Assembly (NCBI GenBank): GCA_041874725.1
Contig: CP097466.1
Location: 6,138,001 to 6,202,000, forward strand
Direction of reading: 5' to 3'
Length of the DNA: 64,000 nt
From: Duganella sp. BuS-21
GTDB lineage: Bacteria > Pseudomonadota > Gammaproteobacteria > Burkholderiales > Burkholderiaceae_D
A program made the translations under genes and the position numbers. Shown piece after piece: positions 52,952-60,345 of the stretch; position 1 is the first letter of the stretch, and every line of letters begins with the position of its first letter. The notes beneath the pieces are model-generated. The model searched no databases, was not told where the DNA came from, and worked only from the letters and a program-made list of their open reading frames with translations.

Positions 52952-55495
52952 TCAAGCTGCCTTGACTGCGATAGGGATAACGCGCTTGCGTTCTTCGATG
53001 GTGGCCGGGCGGATCTGGCCGCGCTCCTCCAGGAACAGCACGTTCTGGTCGCCCTTGTCGCTGTTGACGAAGTGGCGGAAACGCTTGCGGGTCTCTGGAT
53101 TCTCGACCGCTTCCTTCCACTCGCAAGCGTAGGTGTTGACCACGTGCTGCATGTCGGCTTCCAACTCGGCGGCGATGCCCAGCTTGTCCTTGACGACGAC
53201 GTCCTTCAGGTAATCCAGGCCGCCTTCCAGGTTCTCGCGCCAGGTGCTGGTGCGCTGCAGGCGGTCGCCGGTGCGGCTGTAGAACATCAGGAAGCGGTCG
53301 ATGTATTTGATCAGCGTTTCCTTGTCGAGTTCCGTCGCCAGCAGTTCGGCGTGGCGCGGCTTCATGCCGCCGTTGCCGGACACGTACAGGTTCCAGCCTT
53401 TTTCGGTGGCGATCACGCCGACGTCCTTGCCCTGCGCTTCGGCGCACTCGCGAGTGCAGCCGGATACGCCGAACTTGATCTTGTGCGGCGTGCGCAAGCC
53501 TTTGTAGCGGTTCTCCAGTTCGACCGCCAGGCCGATGGAGTCATCGACGCCGTAACGGCACCAGGTCGAGCCGACGCAGGACTTCACGGTGCGCAGCGAC
53601 TTGCCGTAGGCATGGCCGGATTCGAAGCCGGCGGCGATCAGTTCTTCCCAGATCAGCGGCAGCTGCTCGACGCGGGCGCCGAACATGTCGACGCGGGCGC
53701 CGCCGGTGATCTTGGTGTACAGGCCGTACTTCTTGGCGACCATGCCCACCGCGATCAAGCCGTCCGGCGTGACTTCACCGGCCGGCATGCGTGGCACCAC
53801 CGAGTAGGTGCCGTCCTTCTGGATATTGCCAAGGAAGTAGTCGTTGGTGTCCTGCAGGCTGGCGTGTTCCTTCTTCAGCACGAAGTCGTTGTAGACGGTG
53901 GCCAGAATGCTGGCGGCCAGCGGTTTGCAGACGTCGCAACCGAGGCCTTTGCCGTGCTTGTGCAGCAGCTCCGGGAAGGTCTTGACCTGGCCGACTTTGA
54001 TCAGATGGAACAGCTCCTGGCGCGCGTAGGCGAAGTGTTCGCAGACATGGTTGTTCACCTCCATGCCCTGCTTCTTCATCTCGGCCTTCATCACCTGCGT
54101 CACCAGCGGCACGCAGCCGCCGCAAGCGGTGCCGGCACCGGTGCAGCTTTTCAGTTCACCGATGGTGCACGCGCCGTTGGTCACAGCCGCGCACAACGTG
54201 CCTTTCGATACGTCGTTGCAGGAGCAGATCTGCGCACTGTCCGGCAGCGCATCCACGCCCAGCGTCGGCTTGGCAGCGCCATCCGATTGCGGCAGGATCA
54301 GGAACTCCGGCGATTCCGGCAGCTCGATTTTGTTCAACATCATCTGCAGCAGCGTGCCATACTCGCTGGCATCGCCCACCATCACGCCGCCCAGCAGGTA
54401 CCTGCCGCAGCTGGACACCACGATCTTCTTGTAGATCTGTTTGCGCTCGTCGATGAACTGGTAGGAGTGGCTGCCCTCTTCCTTGCCGTGCGGATCGCCG
54501 ATGGACGCCACGTCCACGCCCATCAGTTTCAGCTTGGTGCTCATGTCGGCGCCGGAGAACTCGCCCGCTTCGCCCAGCATGTGCTTGACGGCGACGCGCG
54601 CCATTTCGTAGCCCGGCGCGACCAGGCCGAAGATCATGCCGCCCCACAGCGCGCATTCGCCGATCGCATACACGTCCGGGTCGGAAGTGACGCAGTTGTT
54701 ATTGATTTCGATGCCGCCGCGCGGGCCGATGGTCAGGCCGGCTTCCTTGGCCAGCATGTCGCGCGGGCGGATACCGGCCGAGAACACGATCATGTCGGCA
54801 TCCAGGTGGCCGCCGTCGGCGAACTCCATGCGGTGGGTGCCATCCACGCCGTCGACGATGGCGGTGGTGTTTTTGCCCGTGTGGACGGTGACGCCCAGCT
54901 CTTCGATTTTACGGCGCAACACGCGCCCGCCGCCATCGTCCACCTGCACCGCCATCAGGCGCGGCGAGAATTCCACCACGTGGGTTTCCAGCTTCATGTC
55001 GCGCAGGGCCTTGGCGCACTCGAGGCCCAGCAGGCCGCCGCCGATCACCACGCCGGTCTTCGAACGGTTGCCGCATTCGAGCATCGCTTCCAGGTCTTCG
55101 ATGGTGCGGTAGACGAAGCAGTCCTTGCGCTCTTTGCCCGGCAGCGGCGGCACGAAGGGGAACGAGCCGGTGGCGATCACCAGCTTGTCGTAGTCCAGCA
55201 CACTGCCGTCGGCGATGGTGACGGTCTTGCCCTTGGTGTCGATGGCGGTGGCGCGGGTGTTCAGGCGCAGCACCATGCTTATTTCCGAATCCTTGCGGTC
55301 GAAGAAACCAGGCTTCACCAGCGATAGGTCTTCAGCCTTTTTACCGGAGAAGAATTCCGACAGGTGCACGCGGTCGTAGGCCGGGCGCGGCTCTTCGCAC
55401 AGCACCGTCACCTGCAGCTTGGCGGCGCTGCTGCTGGCCAGGCTTTCCAGGAATTTGTGGCCAACCATGCCGTGGCCGATGACGATAATTTTCAT
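52952..55495 (-). CDS. nirB: Nitrite reductase (NADH) large subunit
   Basis: An 847-residue cytosolic siroheme enzyme. In order: FAD site (V-I-G-H-G-M-V-G), NAD site (V-V-I-G-G-G-L-L-G-L-E), BFD-like [2Fe-2S] domain (C-S-C-N-D-V and C-G-G-C-V-P), ferredoxin-like half domain and the siroheme/[4Fe-4S] site C-V-G-S-T-W-C with G-C-T-R-E-C-A-E. All cluster cysteines are present. It takes NADH electrons to convert nitrite to ammonium. The upstream carrier gene is 13 bases away. Siroheme supply is provided by cobA in the neighbouring operon. Confidence 0.96.
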   Translation of the reverse strand: MKIIVIGHGMVGHKFLESLASSSAAKLQVTVLCEEPRPAYDRVHLSEFFSGKKAEDLSLVKPGFFDRKDSEISMVLRLNTRATAIDTKGKTVTIADGSVLDYDKLVIATGSFPFVPPLPGKERKDCFVYRTIEDLEAMLECGNRSKTGVVIGGGLLGLECAKALRDMKLETHVVEFSPRLMAVQVDDGGGRVLRRKIEELGVTVHTGKNTTAIVDGVDGTHRMEFADGGHLDADMIVFSAGIRPRDMLAKEAGLTIGPRGGIEINNNCVTSDPDVYAIGECALWGGMIFGLVAPGYEMARVAVKHMLGEAGEFSGADMSTKLKLMGVDVASIGDPHGKEEGSHSYQFIDERKQIYKKIVVSSCGRYLLGGVMVGDASEYGTLLQMMLNKIELPESPEFLILPQSDGAAKPTLGVDALPDSAQICSCNDVSKGTLCAAVTNGACTIGELKSCTGAGTACGGCVPLVTQVMKAEMKKQGMEVNNHVCEHFAYARQELFHLIKVGQVKTFPELLHKHGKGLGCDVCKPLAASILATVYNDFVLKKEHASLQDTNDYFLGNIQKDGTYSVVPRMPAGEVTPDGLIAVGMVAKKYGLYTKITGGARVDMFGARVEQLPLIWEELIAAGFESGHAYGKSLRTVKSCVGSTWCRYGVDDSIGLAVELENRYKGLRTPHKIKFGVSGCTRECAEAQGKDVGVIATEKGWNLYVSGNGGMKPRHAELLATELDKETLIKYIDRFLMFYSRTGDRLQRTSTWRENLEGGLDYLKDVVVKDKLGIAAELEADMQHVVNTYACEWKEAVENPETRKRFRHFVNSDKGDQNVLFLEERGQIRPATIEERKRVIPIAVKAA

Positions 55496-55508
55496 GATGC
55501 GTTTCCTT

Positions 55509-56828
55509 TTAAGCTGCCAGCTTGGTGGCGATTGCGGATTCTTCTACTGCGGCGCCGCTGAAGCGCGCCGCCAGTGCGCACAGGGCGGAGATGGCGACCA
55601 GCACGCCGAGGATACTCAGCGTCTGCTGCACGTCGCCGGTGCCTTTCATCAGGAAGCCTGCCGCGACGGCGCCTACGTTGCCGCCGGCGCCGATGATGCC
55701 GGCCACGCCGCCCAGGGCGCGCTTGTCGACGAACGGCACCACGGCGTAGGTCGCGCCGCAAGCCATATGGGTGAACAGGCCGAAGAACAGCATTGCGGCG
55801 ATGGCCAGTGCGGCGCTGCCGGCATTGGCGAACATCAGCAGGCCGGCACCTTCGCCCAGCATCAGCACGAACAGCAGGACGACGCGGTTATTCAGGTTGC
55901 CGTTGACGGCCAGCTTGTCCGACACCCAGCCGCCCAGTGCGCGGGCGAACAGCGCCAGCAGGCCGAAACTGCCGGCCGCCATGCCGGCTTGGGCCAGCGT
56001 CAGCTTGAAGTGGTCGACGTAGTAGACGGCGGCGATGTTGTGGATGAAAATCTCGATGCCGAAGCAGGCGCCATAGGTGATGAACAGCAGCCATACGCGG
56101 TGGTTGGTCGCGGCCAGCTTGAACGAATCCCAGCCACCTGCTCGGGCAGTGCCCTTGCTACCGCCTTCGATCGTCATGCCGGCGGCGCGCAGTTCAGTGA
56201 AGTTCCCTTGCGGGCAATCCTGGGTAAAGCGGTAGTAGACAAAGGCCATGACGATCATCAGCACGCCCGGCACGATCAGCGCTGCGCGCCAGCCGTAGCC
56301 TTCGCCCACGCCGAGCATCACCATGGCGGCCATCAGCAGCGGCATGGCCGCCTGCGCGGCGCCGCCGCCGGCATTGCCCCAACCTGCGGCGGCCGCATTG
56401 GCGGTGCCCACCACTTTAGGGCCGAACATCACCGAGGTGTGGTACTGCGTGATGACGAAGCTGGCGCCGGCCGCGCCGATGGCCAAACGGAAGAACAGGA
56501 AGCTCTCGTAGCTCTGTGCGAAGGCCACGCCGATCACCGGAATGGAACCCAGCAGCAGCAAGCCGGTATAGGCTTTGCGCGGGCCGAAGTGGTCGCACAG
56601 CGGGCCGATAATCAGGCGCACGATGATGGTGACGGCAACCGCCGCGATGTTGATGTTGGCGATCTGCGCGACGCTCAGGCCAAACTCGCCTTTAATCACC
56701 GGCATCAGCGGCGCGCAGGCGAACCATGCGAAGAAGCAGACGAAGAACGCCATCCAGGTCAAGTGGAACGCCCGCATCTGAGGGGTTGAAATCGAAAAGA
56801 GCTTGATGCTGGTAGCTTTGCTGGCCAT
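55509..56828 (-). CDS. narK: Nitrate/nitrite MFS transporter (NarK/NasA carrier type)
   Basis: A 439-residue carrier with 12 predicted helices. Both nitrate signatures of the NNP family are present: A-A-A-A-G-W-G-N-A-G-G-G in the first half and G-I-I-G-A-G-G-N-V-G-A in the second, with conserved Arg residues in helices 2 and 8. The ATG at 56828 starts just after the attenuator leader. It is the first gene of the nirBD-nasA operon and controlled by a sigma-54 promoter plus a terminator-containing leader. It probably imports nitrate for assimilation; nitrite transport is also possible. Confidence 0.93.
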   Translation of the reverse strand: MASKATSIKLFSISTPQMRAFHLTWMAFFVCFFAWFACAPLMPVIKGEFGLSVAQIANINIAAVAVTIIVRLIIGPLCDHFGPRKAYTGLLLLGSIPVIGVAFAQSYESFLFFRLAIGAAGASFVITQYHTSVMFGPKVVGTANAAAAGWGNAGGGAAQAAMPLLMAAMVMLGVGEGYGWRAALIVPGVLMIVMAFVYYRFTQDCPQGNFTELRAAGMTIEGGSKGTARAGGWDSFKLAATNHRVWLLFITYGACFGIEIFIHNIAAVYYVDHFKLTLAQAGMAAGSFGLLALFARALGGWVSDKLAVNGNLNNRVVLLFVLMLGEGAGLLMFANAGSAALAIAAMLFFGLFTHMACGATYAVVPFVDKRALGGVAGIIGAGGNVGAVAAGFLMKGTGDVQQTLSILGVLVAISALCALAARFSGAAVEESAIATKLAA

Positions 56829-56850
56829 TTTTTTATCCCGTTCAGAAAAC

Positions 56851-56900
56851 AAAAAGGCGTCCGCGCAACCAGGCCTCAAAGACTGGGTTGGGCGGACGCC
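56851..56900 (-). terminator. Intrinsic terminator in the narK leader (attenuator)
   Basis: GGCGTCCGC at 56892-56900 pairs perfectly with GCGGACGCC at 56856-56864, extended inside by a second helix (CAACC..AG with CTGGTTG) and followed by five Ts in the minus-strand direction. It stands 22 bases before the narK ATG and after the promoter, so transcription must pass it to express the operon. It is a leader attenuator and not the end of cobA alone. Confidence 0.9.
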
Positions 56901-56969
56901 GTTGTCCTGCCAGTCCGTCTTTGGACCAGCTATGAATTCGTGTACTTCGGGGAGATCGCCGTTGATCCC
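56894..56969 (-). promoter_or_regulatory. Three-hexaloop ANTAR (NasT) antitermination leader of the narK-nirBD-nasA operon
   Basis: On the minus strand three small hairpins follow each other. H1: stem GATC/GATC (extended by two pairs), loop AACGGC, 56952-56969. H2: stem CTGGTCC/GGACTGG, loop AAAGAC, 56910-56929. H3: stem GGAC/GTCC, loop AACGGC, 56894-56907. All three loops are six bases with A at position 1 and G at position 4, the ANTAR recognition pattern. H3 shares bases with the 5' arm of the terminator, so both cannot form at once. NasT binding to H2 and H3 would therefore free the operon. H1 starts at about +4 from the predicted start site. Confidence 0.85.
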
Positions 56970-56981
56970 TTAGCCTCTGTA

Positions 56982-56998
56982 TTGCAAGAGCCGTGCCA
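56982..56998 (-). promoter_or_regulatory. Sigma-54 promoter of the narK-nirBD-nasA operon
   Basis: The minus strand reads TGGCACGGCTCTTGCAA, an exact match to the consensus TGGCACG-N4-TTGCA with GG at -24 and GC at -12. The predicted start is about 56972. It requires RpoN and an enhancer-binding protein, most likely NtrC. It is 54 bases downstream of the cobA stop. Confidence 0.9.
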
Positions 56999-57046
56999 CC
57001 CGCTGAAAACGGCTTGTGCAGGGGGAAGCGCGGTTTTGCGGCTGTT

Positions 57047-57098
57047 GCACGCTATGGTGCGGTGCGATATCGCGGTGCATAATGCACGCTATGGGTGC
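57047..57098 (-). promoter_or_regulatory. Putative NtrC enhancer sites over the 3' end of cobA
   Basis: Two nearly identical units occur: GCAC-N7-GTGC at 57084-57098 and GCAC-N6-GTGC at 57047-57060, about 37 bases apart and both containing CATAGC on the minus strand. The first fits the NtrC half-site spacing exactly. They lie about 80-125 bases upstream of the predicted start, the normal place for NtrC enhancers, and overlap the last codons of cobA. Confidence 0.5.
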
Positions 57099-57897
57099 GC
57101 CAGGCCGGTGCATTTATTGCAAGCGATGGAGGCGCAGTGGGCACTTCGCTGGCAAGCATGGGCGCCGCCAGTTCCTGCCAGGCGTCGGCGCAGCGGACCA
57201 CGTCGCCAACGATGATGATGCTGGGGCTACCCAGGCCGCTATCGCGCAGGGCTTGCGGCAGCTGACCCAAGGTGGTGATCAGTTGCTGCTGGTCGGCGCG
57301 AGTGGCCGACTGCACCACTGCCACCGGCGTGTCGGCCGGGGCGCCGCCGGACAGCAGGCCGCTCTGGATGCTGTCCACACGGGCCACACCCATATAGATC
57401 ACCAATGTCAGCTTGCTCTGCGCGAGGGCCGCCCAATTCGGCTCCGACGCTTCGTCCTTGCCATGGCCGGTGACGAAGGTGGCGCCCTGGCTCCATGCGC
57501 GGTGCGTGACCGGGATGCCGATGCTGGTGGGCGCCGCGAGGCCGCTGCTGATGCCCGGCACCACCTCGACTTCGATGCCTTGCGCGCGCAGGGAGGCGCG
57601 CTCCTCGCCGCCACGGCCGAACATATAGGGATCGCCGCCCTTCAGCCGCACCACGCGGTTGCCGGCGCGCGCTTCGGCGATCATCAGCCGTTCGATGAAT
57701 TCCTGCGGCGTGGAAGCACAGCCGCCACGCTTGCCAACCTGAATCACGCGTGCGCTAGCTGGCGCGAAGGCCAATACTTCAGGATTGACCAGATCATCGA
57801 TCAGCACCACGTCCGCGCGTTCGATGGCCCGCACGGCCTTCAAGGTCAACAATTCCGGGTCGCCGGGACCGGCGCCCACCAAGGTTACGCTAGCCAT
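57052..57897 (-). CDS. cobA: Uroporphyrinogen-III C-methyltransferase (SUMT)
   Basis: A 281-residue SAM-dependent methylase that makes precorrin-2, the precursor of siroheme for NirB. Motifs V-G-A-G-P-G-D-P-E-L-L-T-L-K-A, V-R-L-K-G-G-D-P-Y-M-F-G-R-G-G-E-E and V-I-Y-M-G-V-A are intact. The last 35 residues or so beyond the methylase fold (rich in Ala, Pro, Tyr, Arg) are unusual and coincide with putative enhancer sites for the next operon. Its start overlaps the preceding gene by 13 bases. It lacks the CysG dehydrogenase/ferrochelatase part, so siroheme completion must be encoded elsewhere. Confidence 0.94.
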   Translation of the reverse strand: MASVTLVGAGPGDPELLTLKAVRAIERADVVLIDDLVNPEVLAFAPASARVIQVGKRGGCASTPQEFIERLMIAEARAGNRVVRLKGGDPYMFGRGGEERASLRAQGIEVEVVPGISSGLAAPTSIGIPVTHRAWSQGATFVTGHGKDEASEPNWAALAQSKLTLVIYMGVARVDSIQSGLLSGGAPADTPVAVVQSATRADQQQLITTLGQLPQALRDSGLGSPSIIIVGDVVRCADAWQELAAPMLASEVPTAPPSLAINAPAWRTHSVHYAPRYRTAP

Positions 57898-58574
57898 ATT
57901 TCCCCCGCCGCGGCCAGTGCGGCCGCCACCATTTCGTCAATCTCGCCGCTGATGGAAGACAAAACGCCCGCCACCACCGAGAACTCTTTGCCGGCCTGCC
58001 CGGCCCGCGCCGCCACGATGCGCGCGTTGAACGCCACCATGCGCGCCTGGCGGTTGATGGTTTCGATATCCGTAATCACGCCGCGCAGCTGCTTCTTCAT
58101 CAGGCGCGCGTGCGACTTGGACTGCTCTTCGTAGATGCCGGTGATCTGGTTCAGGATCGCCAGCGTCGGCGTGGTGATGCGCACCAGCTCCGCCAGCAGC
58201 TCGCCGCTGTCGCGGGCATTCTGCGCGATGGCCCTCAGGGTGCGCTCGGCCAGGTCGGCGAAGGCGGTGATCTCGCGGTCGCCCTGCAGCTTGCCGAAGT
58301 AGGCCTGCTCCAGCTCCGGGCAGAACACGCCCGGCAGGCCGTCGCCGTCGGTCAGCAGCGACTTGTGCGCGCCGCGGAACAGCGTCAGCGTCTCCTGCGC
58401 AACCGCCGCCGCGCCTTCCTGCTGCTGCGATGCCAGCACGGCGTACAGCACCAGCCGCTGCGAGGTGAAGCGGCGACGCCCGGACAAGTTGATCAGGGCG
58501 CCGAAGACTTCTCCCGGCAATGGTTTGCCGGCATGGGAGCCGGCGGCTGGTGGCATGGGCGCGTGCATGTGCAT
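57885..58574 (-). CDS. Soluble PilJ/NarX-type sensor domain fused to a chemoreceptor-tip-like segment
   Basis: A 229-residue protein without signal peptide or membrane segment. Residues about 25-75 resemble the PilJ/NarX N-terminal domain; residues 32-41 (G-R-R-R-F-T-S-Q-R-L) fit the NarX P-box pattern G-x-x-R-x-x-S-x-R-L that contacts nitrate. A helical stretch (about 100-170) leads to residues 172-210 (I-N-R-Q-A-R-M-V-A-F-N-A-R-I-V-A-A-R-A-G), which match the hairpin tip of methyl-accepting proteins. A good AAAGGAGA site precedes the ATG at 58574. It lies between nrtC and cobA in the nitrate operon. A cytosolic nitrate-sensing role is inferred; no published function is known to me. Confidence 0.75.
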   Translation of the reverse strand: MHMHAPMPPAAGSHAGKPLPGEVFGALINLSGRRRFTSQRLVLYAVLASQQQEGAAAVAQETLTLFRGAHKSLLTDGDGLPGVFCPELEQAYFGKLQGDREITAFADLAERTLRAIAQNARDSGELLAELVRITTPTLAILNQITGIYEEQSKSHARLMKKQLRGVITDIETINRQARMVAFNARIVAARAGQAGKEFSVVAGVLSSISGEIDEMVAAALAAAGEIWLA

Positions 58575-58591
58575 CGTGGTTTCTCCTTTAT

Positions 58592-59395
58592 TTAAGCGGC
58601 CTTCGCGGGATGCGCCTGTTTCCGGTACAGGAACTCCAGCACCGCCGTGCGGTATTCCATGTACTTCGCATCCGACGCCAGCGCCACGCGGTCGCGCGGT
58701 CGCTCCAGCTGCACATCGACGATTTCGCCGATGGTGGCGGCCGGGCCGTTGGTCATCATGACGATGCGGTCCGACAGCAGCACTGCTTCGTCGACATCGT
58801 GCGTCACCATCACCACGGTGGATTTGGTGGCGGCGACGATCTTCAGCAGTTCATCCTGCAAGTGGGCGCGGGTCAGCGCGTCCAGTGCGCCGAAGGGTTC
58901 ATCCATCAGCAGCACTTTCGGCTCCATCGCCAATGCGCGGGCGATGCCGACGCGCTGTTTCATGCCGCCGGAAATTTCATGCGGACGCTTGGCTTCGGCG
59001 GCCGTCAGGCCCACCAGCGCCAGCGCCGCCATGGTGCGCTCCTTCAGCTGCGCCTTCGATTCAAGCTTGCCGAATACGCGTTCCACGCCGAGATACACGT
59101 TCTCGTAGCAAGTCAGCCATGGCAGCAGTGAATGGTTCTGGAACACCACCGAACGCTCCGGCGACGGCCCGGCGATCTCGCGGTTGGCGCACAACAGCAC
59201 GCCGTCGCTAGGCTTCAGCAGGCCGGCGATCAGGTTGAGCAGGGTCGATTTGCCGCAGCCCGAGTGGCCGATCAGCGTGATGAATTCGCCCTTGCGCACG
59301 GTCAGATCGATTTCACGCAGCGCGTGGAAGATGCCCTTCTTGGTATGGAACACCATCTCCACGCCTTCGATATCGATGAATTTGGATTCGTCCAT
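58592..59395 (-). CDS. nrtC: Nitrate ABC transporter ATP-binding protein (NrtC/NasD type)
   Basis: A 267-residue ABC ATPase. Walker A G-H-S-G-C-G-K-S-T, signature I-S-G-G-M-K-Q-R-V, Walker B V-L-L-M-D-E-P-F and V-T-H-D-V-D-E-A are all present. It belongs to the NrtD/SsuB/TauB class and lacks the extra NrtA-like regulatory domain of cyanobacterial NrtC, so naming follows common use. The ATG at 59395 has GGAG 8 bases ahead. It energises import by NrtA and NrtB. Confidence 0.93.
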   Translation of the reverse strand: MDESKFIDIEGVEMVFHTKKGIFHALREIDLTVRKGEFITLIGHSGCGKSTLLNLIAGLLKPSDGVLLCANREIAGPSPERSVVFQNHSLLPWLTCYENVYLGVERVFGKLESKAQLKERTMAALALVGLTAAEAKRPHEISGGMKQRVGIARALAMEPKVLLMDEPFGALDALTRAHLQDELLKIVAATKSTVVMVTHDVDEAVLLSDRIVMMTNGPAATIGEIVDVQLERPRDRVALASDAKYMEYRTAVLEFLYRKQAHPAKAA

Positions 59396-59406
59396 GATCG
59401 CGCTCC

Positions 59407-60330
59407 TTAGTTCGACACTTGTTCGTAGGTGAATGCACGGGCCAGCGCCATCAGCGCCTGCTCCAGCAGCAAGCCAACCAGGCCGATGGCCACGATGGCG
59501 ATGATGATGTGCGGTACATTCAGGTTGTTCCACTCGTCCCATACCCAGAAGCCGATGCCCACGCCGCCGGTCAGCATTTCCGCCGCGACGATCACCAGCC
59601 ACGCGGTGCCGATCGACAGGCGCACGCCGGTCAGGATGTACGGCAGGGCCGATGGCAGCAGGATCTTGGTCAGCACCTTCCACTCCGACAGGTTGAGCAC
59701 ACGCGCCACGTTCATATAATCCTGCGGCACGCGCTGCACGCCAACGGCGGTGTTGATGATCATCGGCCAGATGGAGCAGATGAAGATCGACCAGATGGCG
59801 GCCGGGTTGGCCGACTTGAACACCAGCAGGCCGATCGGCAGCCAGGCCAATGGCGACACCGGTTTCAGCAAACTGATGATCGGGCCGAACATGGCGCCGA
59901 CGAACTGCACGCGGCCGATCAGGAAGCCCAGCGGAATGCCCACCAGCGCGGCCAGACCGAAGCCCACGCCGACGCGCTGCAAGGACGCCAGCAAATTCCA
60001 GCCGATGCCCTGGTCGTTCGGGCTGTTGCGGTAGAACGGATCGGCAAACAGCTTGGCCGCTTCCTGCAGCGTGACCAGCGGCGTCGGGAAGGAGCTGTTG
60101 TTCACCGTGATCAGCTGCCACACCAGCACCAGCAAGGCGGCACCCACCAGCGGCGCGACGATTTTCATGGCGGTGGCGGAGACTTGCTGGCGCACGCGCG
60201 CCGTGCCGTTGGAGGCAAGGGGGCGGCGCGGACGGCGCGTCGATGCAGCCGGCGCTGCGGAGGCTTCGGCTGCGGCGGCGACAGCAACCGTCACCGGTTC
60301 TGCACTATCAGGTTTAAGCATGGCGTTCAT
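59407..60330 (-). CDS. nrtB: Nitrate ABC transporter permease (NrtB type)
   Basis: A 307-residue inner-membrane permease. The first 50 residues are an Ala/Pro/Arg-rich cytosolic tail; about six helices follow. The characteristic P-V-S-P-L-A-W-L-P-I-G-L and the EAA-like region (V-P-Q-D-Y-M-N-V-A-R-V-L) match NrtB. An AGGAGG site precedes the ATG. It lies 15 bases after nrtA and 11 before nrtC. Confidence 0.93.
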   Translation of the reverse strand: MNAMLKPDSAEPVTVAVAAAAEASAAPAASTRRPRRPLASNGTARVRQQVSATAMKIVAPLVGAALLVLVWQLITVNNSSFPTPLVTLQEAAKLFADPFYRNSPNDQGIGWNLLASLQRVGVGFGLAALVGIPLGFLIGRVQFVGAMFGPIISLLKPVSPLAWLPIGLLVFKSANPAAIWSIFICSIWPMIINTAVGVQRVPQDYMNVARVLNLSEWKVLTKILLPSALPYILTGVRLSIGTAWLVIVAAEMLTGGVGIGFWVWDEWNNLNVPHIIIAIVAIGLVGLLLEQALMALARAFTYEQVSN

Positions 60331-60345
60331 GGCATCCTCCTGTCA

